Assembly: GCA_963662175.1 (NCBI GenBank)
Contig: OY759216.1
Location: forward strand, 50,423,087-50,487,086
Direction: 5' to 3'
Origin: Aradus depressus
Lineage: Eukaryota > Arthropoda > Insecta > Hemiptera > Aradidae
Length of the DNA stretch: 64,000 bases
Below are positions 56,340-64,000 of the stretch, piece after piece; the first letter of the stretch is position 1; each line of letters begins with the position of its first letter. Below the pieces are notes generated by a model. The model had not been told where the DNA came from and ran no database searches. It was given only the letters and a program-made list of their open reading frames with translations. Made by a program: the position numbers and the translations under genes.

Positions 56340-57000
56340 GTAATTAGCCAAAATTCGATGTGGAGTTATTAACGAAAATTCATGTTTTTCGACCTCCAGA
56401 TTCCAAATATGAAAATTAAAAAATGTCTGCTTGTCAGTGTGTGTGTGTGTCTGTGAACACGATCACTCCCGATAGAATGAATGTATCGACACGAAATTTT
56501 ATATGTGGATCCAGAATTCTCTAACAACGACACCTATTGTTTTTCAGCCAAAAGACCTAAAAGAAGGGGGATTAGAGGAGAGAATTCTTCTTGTCCTAAG
56601 AATTCAGATAAATCGTCCCGAGGACCTACCACTGGGTGGCCTTCCTCTCACATGCCATTCACGCCAACATGTCAATACCTACCATCATAGATGCTAGTTG
56701 TTGCTTTTTTATAAGTAAAATACAAAAAAAAAAAAAAAAAGTAATTAATGTAACGACACAAGATTAAATATGTGTATTCAAAACCCTTTAAGAACAACAT
56801 CCAATAATTTTCAGCGGGAAGGGGCGCATGAGAGGAGCGGAATTCAATTCAGAAACCATAATAACTGCAGTATGAGGATTTAGGAGCCTCTATGCAAGTC
56901 AACTATTGAATATTAGTGTAATGGGTCGACTGGTTTTGGAGGGGGAGCGAAAAGTTAATTGATTAATTCTTTCTGGGGAAGTACATAACCGGTGAGTCAA
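56340..57000. repeat. Copies of the dispersed gaatgtatcgacac family
   Basis: Shows the family's full set of words: cgatagaatgaatgtatcg, cacgaaattttatatgtg, acgacacctattgtttttc and attaattctttctggggaag. The same words occur at 4470-4800, 23020-23480 and 58840-59320. Confidence 0.7.
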
Positions 57001-57144
57001 CTACGATGTTTTTAAATGATATCCATTTCACAAAAAATATGGGAGTACTTTCGGTATTGCTACCATTTTCAGCCCCAACTTAACAAATACTCTACGTATT
57101 GAAGATGGTAGCAATACCGAAAATACTCCCATATATTATATATA

Positions 57145-57845
57145 CAGGGTGGCCCAGATAAGCGGGCCACAAGTGAAATAACTCTTAAACGGTTGTGCAT
57201 GGTGCAAATTGTGCATGGGACTAAAGTTGTAGCACTCGCCGAGAGCTATAGTATGGCGTCCTCGAAAAGACAAAAAAACACCCTTTTAATGGCTCAAACA
57301 GCCCTTCGAAGGGCGGGGTTACCTTTTGACCCCCAAGTTTCATTACATTTTATTAAAGTACTAAAGAAACAAGGAAGAGCTGTGCAAACAGATTTTTGAT
57401 ACGTCAAGTAGTTCTCGAAAAAAAAAAGTTTAAAGTTGCACGTTTTTCTTATTCTGAAGTTATTAAATTCGCAGAAAAGTATCCTCGGAGACGTCACCCG
57501 AGCAGGAAAGTTTTCAAGAGGATTGTGGTCAATCTCCGGAAAGGTGAATTTGCGGCTAGACGCCAAAGAACAGAATAAGGGAAACGTGCAACTTTAAACG
57601 TTTTTTTTCCGAGAACTACTTGACGTATCAAAAATCTGTTTGCACAGTTCTTCCTTATTTCTTTAGTACTTTAATAAAATGTCGAAGGGCTGTTTGAGCC
57701 ATTAAAAGGGCTATTTTTTGTCTTTTCAAGGACGCCATACTATAGCTCTCGGCGAGTGCAACAACTTTAGTCCTATGCACAATTTTGATATCTCTAACCG
57801 TTTAGGAGTTATTTCACTTGTGGCCCGCTTATCTGGGCCACCCTG
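57145..57845. mobile_element. Foldback element (701 bp) with long inverted arms
   Basis: CAGGGTGGCCCAGATAAGCG at the left and its inverted copy at the right; the arms stay complementary for about 280 bp each, with TATA outside both ends. The centre holds a coding fragment on the plus strand. The outer word CAGGGTG is common to several insect cut-and-paste families; I cannot assign the superfamily. Confidence 0.85.
57430..57578 (+). pseudogene. DUF4817-like helix-turn-helix fragment captured in the foldback element
   Basis: The frame reads ARFSYSEVIKFAEKYPRRRH and PSRKVFKRIVVNLRKGEF. Y-S--E-----F-E-YP-RRHPSR--F-RI---LR--G is the pattern of the DUF4817 domain found with insect transposons. No start codon of its own and no catalytic domain follow. 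Confidence 0.65.
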
Positions 57846-57889
57846 TATATTTTGTGAAATAGACAAAATGTTTTATAAAACATTTGTTA

Positions 57890-58840
57890 TTCTCTTAGAA
57901 ATGGTTTAAAATTTAACCTTCTAGAAACATCGGATCAACAGCCCAATACTTCAAGAAAAAGCCAATGAATCCCAGTTACCTTTGAGGCCGCCCTGCCTCC
58001 TACGACTCTAGCAAACCTTTGAAGATTCATGATTCATTTAATTTTAATTGAAAGTTAAAGAACACGAATACATACTTGAGTGTATCATTACCAGCGTATA
58101 TAGTAGGCCATTCGAGACTTGCTCGCCTCCTTACTTTTCAAGCACACGTCTGGCAGTTTATGGCAATCGTTGTGAGAGGTTCCGCTGGGGACGTAGTAAA
58201 GAGAGAGAGAGGAGTATAATGACGTCCATAGTGGATTATACAGGATGTGAAGGTAGCTAATCCACAAGAGGTAGAGCAGGGGGGACTGCTCTACTGCTCT
58301 AATCCTGTACTCACCCCCTTCTATTTCATCCAGAAACCTTTCAGACAAATTACAGAATAACTGGCTATTTTATGATACCAACGGCGCCCTCTGTCGCTCT
58401 GTTGCACAACGTGTCCTGCTTCTCTCGTATTCCTCCGTTATTGCGGATTTATGAAAATGAAATGTGAGTATGGCTTTTATTTAAAGAGCCCTCCCATTCT
58501 TTGGTTCACTGAAGTGAGTAGCGGCCACATGACACAAAGCCTTTAGCAACACAATCTCCAAATTCCCATGAGAAAATACTCTGATGAGACAGGTGAACCA
58601 ATTGAGGTCTAAAACTATCAATAATTAATTAATCAATTACTGTAGACAAGCAGGTAACCCGGTATCGCCCGCGACTAACTTTGCCTTGTACTACTTTACT
58701 TGATTATATGCGATATCCGATCAGAATTGCTCCAACTTTTAAGTAATAGTATACTCCAAAAAGGCCATTGGTAGTGTCTTTTCAAGTACACAGCGTAGCT
58801 TAGTACACCCAACTAATAAAAAAAAAAAGAAGGAAAGAAG
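57890..58840. other. No gene recognised
   Basis: A small inverted repeat around 58260-58310 (gtagagcagggggg / ctgctctactgc) and short ORFs only. Confidence 0.4.
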
Positions 58841-58844
58841 TCGG

Positions 58845-59325
58845 TGAATCACCGGCAATGTACTTCCCCAGGACGAATTAATCAATCAAAATTTTGCTCC
58901 CCCTCAACAACTAGTCTATCCTTTTCGCTAATATCCAGTAGTTGACTTACATATGGGCTCCTAAATCTTAAATCCTAATTCCATACTAAATTTTGTGTCG
59001 TTAAATTCATAATATCGGCAGTTATTTGGGTTTTTGAGTCGGGCCCCCCCTCTCATCCCCCTCTTCCCTTCTACCGATTTCGCTGAGAATTAATAAGTGA
59101 GGTCCTTGAAGAGTTTTGAATTAACATATGAAATTTTGTGTCGATAAATTCATTCTATCGGCAGGTATTAGAGTTTTTGTGTTAAGGCTTCCGCCTAATC
59201 CCCTTTTGCTTTTAATCGATTTGACTGAAAATCGATAGGTGTCGTCGTTAGAGGATTCTGGAATCATATATAAAATTTCCTGTTGATACATTCATTCTAT
59301 CGGGAGTTACAGTGTTCACAGACAG
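58845..59325. repeat. Copies of the dispersed gaatgtatcgacac family, reversed
   Basis: Two or more successive units with ggcagttatttggg, gtgtcgataaattcattc and aatcgataggtgtcgtcg. Confidence 0.65.
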
Positions 59326-59329
59326 ATTT

Positions 59330-59745
59330 TTTTTTCAAATTTAGGTGTCTCTTTGCCCCATTCTGCATGTTCCTTTTCTTCTAGGGCGATCATTAGGCCA
59401 GTCTTTATACTTTGGTTCCTCCTCTCGGTGGGGTTAGTTCTAGGGTGATAGAAGCCGGTACTTCTCCAGAGTGACAACAATGGCTGGAACTGGAATTCTT
59501 CCGCAACCTCAGCATTTTGTCGTTCTCCATGTAACATGAAATGAGCTGGGCGGGGTTTAGACATCGGGTTCCCCATATTTGGCTAACATTCGTTGAATAA
59601 ATATTGTGCGGTTCTGGAAGTACCATTGTGCAACTGCTCCGTTCATCCAATCCTGTGCAACTGTACTACAATTGAAGTATTTCTTCACAGTTGGTGAGGA
59701 ACTCTCAAGGACACCCAAAAATATGCCCGGAGAAGACATGAGTGG
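59330..59745 (-). pseudogene. LTR-retrotransposon fragment with integrase motif
   Basis: A minus-strand frame contains STGFYHPRTNPTERRNQSIK, the typical environment of the catalytic Glu in retroelement integrases (YHP--NP-ERRN--IK), then ALEEKEHAEWGKETPKF. A second upstream frame (VAQDWMNGAVAQWYFQNRTI) is unassigned. No LTRs, protease or reverse transcriptase are visible, so this is a relic. Confidence 0.65.
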
Positions 59746-59760
59746 TTGGCTCTGTCTGTT

Positions 59761-60103
59761 AGGTTAGGTTTTATGACTCATGCCCGGGCTTTAACTACGA
59801 GGTCATGTCGCCTACTACCAGAGCGCTCTTTCGTCACTCTGGTAGACATGAGCCTGACTCTACTGTGGGAGTCCTAAATTTTGCCTACCCTAAATTTTTA
59901 TTCACCTAGGGTAAGGGTCTTTAACGAATACCTGACATCGTACAGGCTCGGGACCATCGCTTAACGTCCCATCCGAAGGACGGGGAGCTTAAGTTTATTT
60001 TACTTGCCAGATAAAATAACATAAGGACCTCTGTCGGGTTTTGAACCCATGATCTTGAGCACAGAAGTCAAGCACGCATACCACTGAGCTACCGGCGCCC
60101 TCA
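59761..60103 (-). mobile_element. SINE-1 copy, full length, minus strand, with 11-bp target duplication
   Basis: aggttaggttttatgactc on the left, ctaccggcgccctca on the right; ctctgtctgtt at 59750-59760 and 60104-60114. It is inserted in the LTR-element relic. Confidence 0.92.
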
Positions 60104-60287
60104 CTCTGTCTGTTGCTGGAGAAACGACAATAATGTTTTATGACCATGTAATCCTTAAATGTAAATGATTGTGACCCACGAAATTAAGTACTTATCAAAT
60201 GTGTATTAGTTAGTACATCAAAGTATTTTTTTTCCGGCTGTTTAGCTACAGCATTTTTTGTGTTAACAAATCTGTCGTATCATTAGA

Positions 60288-60600
60288 GTTAGTTATTTTG
60301 ACTCACGCCCAGCGAGGTCATATCGCCTACTTCCAGAGCGCTTTTTAGTCACTCTGGTGGTCATGAGCCTGACACAACAGTGGGACCCCTAAATTTTACC
60401 TACCTAGGTTTGTGTACTTAGGGTAGGGTAGGGTAGGGGTCTTTAACGAGTACTTGACATAGCACAAGCTCATCTGAAGGACGGCGTGCTCTTGGTATTT
60501 TCACATCCTAGACGAAAAACTTAAGAGACCCGATCAGGTTTCGAATCCGTGATCTTGAGCTCAGTAAGCTAGCACTCTACCTCTGATCTATCGGCTCCCC
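60288..60600 (-). mobile_element. SINE-1 copy, old and diverged, minus strand
   Basis: Words gaggtcatatcgcctact, gggtaggggtctttaacgag and gatcttgagctcagtaag are in order with many changes. A small aggtt-free gggta repeat (agggtagggtagggtag) occurs inside. Confidence 0.75.
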
Positions 60601-60780
60601 TTCATTAGATCTTTAGACTCCCAACTCAACTGTTAATTATGGCTAGAGAAATACATATATCCAAAAATTAGGCACGCCATTTTAAAAATGACTTAATATG
60701 CTTCAAAACTCGCAAATTTATAACTTCATTCCATCAAACAGTCTTGCTGAAGAGCAAGATAAATTAAGTTCGAGAAGAGA

Positions 60781-61070
60781 GGGCGCCGGTAGCTCAGATG
60801 TAGTATGCTACCCTACTGAGCTCAAAATCGCAGGTTGGAAATTCGACAGAGGCCGTTAAGTTTTTTGTTTTCAGAAGCTAGTGCACACCGTCCTTCGGGT
60901 GGTCCCGCGCCTGTGCGATGTCAGGTGCTCGTTAAATACCCCCTACTCTAGGTGAATAAAAATTTAGGGTAGCAGAGTCGGTCTTATGTCCACCAGAGTG
61001 ACGAAAGAGCGCTCTGGTAGTAGGCGATAAGACTTCGTAGTTATAGCTGGGGCATGAGTCATAATAACGT
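60781..61070 (+). mobile_element. SINE-1 copy, diverged
   Basis: Head gcgccggtagctcagatg, degenerate B box, body agagcgctctggtagtagg and tail ggggcatgagtcataat. Confidence 0.78.
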
Positions 61071-61340
61071 AGTTCGAAAAACGCAAATGCTCCTGTTTTG
61101 GAACGACTAACGATATCCCGACCGTTAGAGCATTGTACGCAGCAATGTCAGGATTTTTCTCATCATTTAATAACAATTTATAAATATTAATTTCAAATTT
61201 TATTTTTCTGTTCTCAATTTACTAAATCACCTTGGTTTTTGCTTGTTAGACCAGGTGATATGACGCTAATAATTACGCAAATAACTCTGTTACATTTTAG
61301 GTGAAAATTAAAATTTAGTTAAGAAAATATATTTTGTCAG

Positions 61341-61519
61341 GGCCACGTGGCCGTGCGGTCTAATGCGTAGGTTTTTAGTCGCATGGTCTCAACATGGTTG
61401 CGGGATCGAATCCTGTCAGGGAATGAGTTTTATTTCGTAGATAGAACTCCCTTCCGGGACCTTGGATGTTGTAAATAACTAGATCAAACCATCATAGAGA
61501 CATGGCCTCAGATATACTT
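61341..61519 (+). mobile_element. SINE-2 copy, older, plus strand
   Basis: Head ggccacgtggccgtgcgg, B box gatcgaatcc and body gagttttatttcgtagatag with more substitutions than the other two copies. Confidence 0.75.
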
Positions 61520-62860
61520 TTTTTTTTCGGGTGTACCGGCCCCTGAAGGAGGCTCAAAAACATCCGTCCTCCGCGTAGGGGGGAATAAGGGCACAATATT
61601 GTTCTCTTTTATTTTATTGCTGCTACGGCAGCCTGTAGAAACCGCCAATCACCGGGCGTCTGGCCGGGTCCCCCAACCTACCTTATCGGCGTTTCCCGAG
61701 AAAACTCGGAACCAGGCATCCATGCTCTTAGCTGTGTTGCGCCGAGGATGGTCGCAGATGGGCTGTGTTAGTAGCAACCCGCGGTCATCCCCGGAACCAC
61801 GCTAAACTGCCATCTTTACCTTATACCAGGAGGCGACGAATCGACGGAACTCTGAGTAGTCAGCCTCACTCATCAGCTTCCGCGGGTTCAGTCCCAGGTA
61901 CGATCCTGTCCGGCGTATCAACTCCACCCTAGGCCCGTCGTACAGCGGGCATTCGAGAACTACGTGTTCTGCAGTCTCGACGCCGCCACACGAGCAGTTC
62001 GGGCTGTCCTTCTTCTTGAAAAAGAAGAGCTTGGAGTTGAAATCCCCGTGACCCGATAGTATCTAGAACGTCCAGTGATCCTGCTTTACCCAAACAGATT
62101 CAAGTCTTGCCCGGACGTTTGGAAAGTAAGCCTAGATCGATCGGCCGTCTGATGACCGTGACCATCGCTGCAGCCATTTATCTACTATCCACTCTTGGAC
62201 TATGTCCTTACAACGCTCTGGTCTGGACTGTCCGTGTAGTTCCTCCTCCAGGGCTAGTCGCAAAGGCTCGTCGGTATCCCCTCTAAGTGGCAGATTGCGT
62301 CTGCAGTGGTACGAGGCGACGGCCCCGTCCAAGACCAAGTCAATGGGTGGGGCTCCCGCCAGTACTTGCAGCGCGGCAGTAGAGATAGTCCGATAGGCCT
62401 TTGTGACCCTTAACAGGGTTGTTCTCTGTGCATGGACGAGAATAACCCGTTGCCGTTTCGTAGGGCGATGCCACCATCCCGCAGCCGCGTACCTCGCAAC
62501 AGCCTCGAACACCCTGGTGTAGATTGCTCTACACGGGGAGTAGCCGAGGCCCCATGCTGCTCGGGCTAGGCAGCTCACAGCGTTTAAAATGGCTATAGTC
62601 CTCTCTTTAATGGCAACAGCGTGGAGTGTGACGTTCAGACCCGGCCCGATACGCACTCCTGGGTACGTAACAGTTGCCGGGTACTCAACGCGCAGCCCAT
62701 GGTATCTTATGACCAAAGGATCGTCAGTCTTCCTCTCATTAGCATGGCCAACGTCTTGCCGGGTGAGAGGGCGAGTTTGTTGGCGCAGCACCAGCTGTCA
62801 ATGTGCCCAATGGCGATTTTTGAAGAGGAATTGGAATAGTGAGGATTTGAAGGAAGCCAC
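61519..62860 (-). pseudogene. R1-clade retrotransposon 3' part (post-RT region and zinc knuckle)
   Basis: On the minus strand a frame from about 62791 reads VTYPGVRIGPGLNVTLHAVA, KERTIAILNAVSCLARAAWG, TLLRVTKAYRTISTAALQVL and AGAPPIDLVLDGAVASYH, the conserved C-terminal region of R1-type ORF2. After a stop at 62132 and another near 62067 the same frame gives NCSCGGVETAEHVVLECPLY, the terminal zinc knuckle. It is more GC-rich than its surroundings. A short A tail lies at about 61519-61528. Confidence 0.88.
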
Positions 62861-62869
62861 GGAAGGAGA

Positions 62870-63149
62870 GTGACTCCTTTTAAACATAAAGTGCTAATAT
62901 CGCTTACTCGACACGCGTTTTTACGTTAACTATCTATCGTCTAATATCATATTTTTAGAAAAAATATTTCAATTTAAGAAGACAATAGTTATCTGAATTG
63001 AAGACAGAATATTTGCCAAAAATAAAAATAGAACAATTAATATTTGTACAAGTATTTGACGTAAGTATCCCGATTCGAACAGTTTCCCACGTCAGGTTAA
63101 GAATTCATTTCTATACTAGACATTGGATCCCTAACATACCTATTTCATA
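62870..63149. other. Possible promoter region of gene 3
   Basis: AT-rich, not recognisably repetitive, directly upstream of the signal-peptide exon. No TATA box or initiator is convincing. Confidence 0.3.
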
Positions 63150-63210
63150 ATGATTCCCTTATTCTTTATGTTGTCCCTATTGATCCAGTTCAATGGCGGA
63201 GCAGAAAATG
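63150..63210 (+). CDS. Gene 3, exon 1: signal-peptide exon
   Basis: ATG followed by IPLFFMLSLLIQFNGGAEN and a split codon, then a strong donor (AATG|gtaagg). The hydrophobic core of about 10 residues and the small residues GGA before Glu form a typical signal peptide with a likely cut after GGA. Exit is in phase 1, the same as all exons of the micro-exon gene. The rest of the gene lies beyond the right edge. Too short for ORF finders, so it is easily missed. Confidence 0.68.
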
Positions 63211-63299
63211 GTAAGGAACACCAATATATTTTCATAGTCATGTAAATTGAATAGTAAATTTCGTATATTTCATGATATAATATATTATATTGTTTGATT

Positions 63300-64000
63300 T
63301 ATATTTTAAAGTGAAATTCCATGACAATACGACCAACCGTTATTGAGCTAGCACCATATTTATACTTAGGCCCCCCCGCCACTACCCCCCCTCCCGTACA
63401 AAATGTTGAGCCGTCACACCGCCTATTTTTTTCTTTGGTCTTCAGGAATACTACATGTGAAACTTTGTGACAATGCGACCAACCGTTAATGAGCTAGCTC
63501 TATATTTATACTTAGGCCCCCCCACAACCCCCCCTCCCGTTCAAAACTTTGGGACGCCACACACCTTTTTTTCCTATTTGGCTTTTAAAATTACTACATG
63601 TGAAATTTCATGACGATTCGCCCATTAGTTAATGAGTTAGCTCTATATTTATACTTACGCCCCCCCACCCCACAACCCCCCCTCCCGTTCAAAACTTTGG
63701 GACGCCACACACATTTTTTTCCTATTTGGCTTTTAAAAATACTACCTACGTGTGAAATTTCATGACAATTCGACCATTAGTTAATGAGTTAGCACTATTT
63801 ATATACTTAGGCCCCCCTTACAACCCCCCCTGGGGACGCCACATAGCCTATTATTCAATCGGGCTCAAAAGAATGCTACATGGGAAGTTTCATAAAAATC
63901 CGTCCAGCCGTTTGGGCGTGATGCTGGAACAAACATACAAACAAACCCCGTTTCAGCTTTATTAATATAGACTAGCAGTAATACCCGAAGTTGCCCGGGG
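63300..64000. repeat. Tandem array, four units of about 145 bp, with transposon-like end
   Basis: Units start tgaaatttcatgacaattcg, contain taatgagttagctctatat and a C-rich block (cccccccaccccacaacccc). The array ends in ttattaatatagactagc and acccgaagttgcccgggg, a form commonly seen at ends of insect repeat elements. It fills the first intron of gene 3. Confidence 0.75.

Larger units (their letters stand above)
57012..57880. mobile_element. Palindromic MITE interrupted by a foldback element
   Basis: Left part 57012-57144 (atccatttcacaaaaaatat, gggagtactttcggtattgc) and right part 57846-57880 (ttttgtgaaatagacaaaat) are the two ends of the MITE family seen at 38704 and 34153. Confidence 0.75.

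Noticed and set aside
57960..58040. Minus-strand MNLQRFARVVGGRAASK before a gtaact donor
   Set aside because: Leaves in phase 0, lacks upstream or downstream support, and is not a signal peptide; could be a chance ORF.

Overview
The window reads as nuclear DNA of an insect: AT-rich, with (TTAGG)n-type pentamers, Jockey-, R1- and RTE-clade retrotransposon pieces, many tRNA-derived SINEs and cut-and-paste DNA transposons. The order cannot be fixed from sequence alone; a sap-feeding hemipteran is one possibility. Most of the sequence is mobile DNA; genuine host coding sequence is a few kilobases split into exons.

Three host genes can be supported. (1) Plus strand, 74-202 joined to 8258-9394: a two-exon gene for a 421-residue single-pass membrane or signal-anchor protein whose hydrophobic helix is built across the splice junction, followed by a Ser/Pro-rich acidic tail. 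(2) Minus strand, 49222 down to 16180: a large micro-exon gene that I consider the main discovery here. At least ten tiny exons (18-129 nt) feed into one 2,373-nt exon with about 45 copies of a 12-residue Thr/Pro mucin-like repeat, and then into four exons that build a cysteine-rich domain resembling DUF4773. Every exon assigned to the chain starts and ends in phase 1 and is a multiple of three, so all are interchangeable cassettes. The encoded precursor has two RxKR (furin-type) sites. One exon of the Cys domain carries an in-frame TAA. The 5' signal-peptide exon was not found. (3) Plus strand, 63150-63210: a 61-nt signal-peptide exon, also ending in phase 1, that starts another gene running off the right edge.

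Layout: 1-9.6 kb gene 1, whose 8-kb intron holds SINEs and a hAT remnant with a perfect 12 x 75-bp array; 9.6-16 kb a hAT MITE, a Tigger/pogo remnant and SINEs; 16-49 kb the micro-exon gene with introns full of SINEs, palindromic MITEs, a Ginger derivative, RNase H, Jockey and RTE fragments; 45-51 kb nested insertions (hAT-like MITE in SINE, PIF/Harbinger in SINE) and Penelope GIY-YIG fragments; 52.3-54.2 kb a 5'-truncated Jockey element with an intact reverse transcriptase frame and 14-bp target duplication; 55-64 kb R1-type fragments, a 701-bp foldback element carrying a DUF4817-like segment, an LTR-element integrase fragment, SINEs, and a terminal tandem array.

All reading was by eye. Family names rest on recognised motifs, not on database searches.
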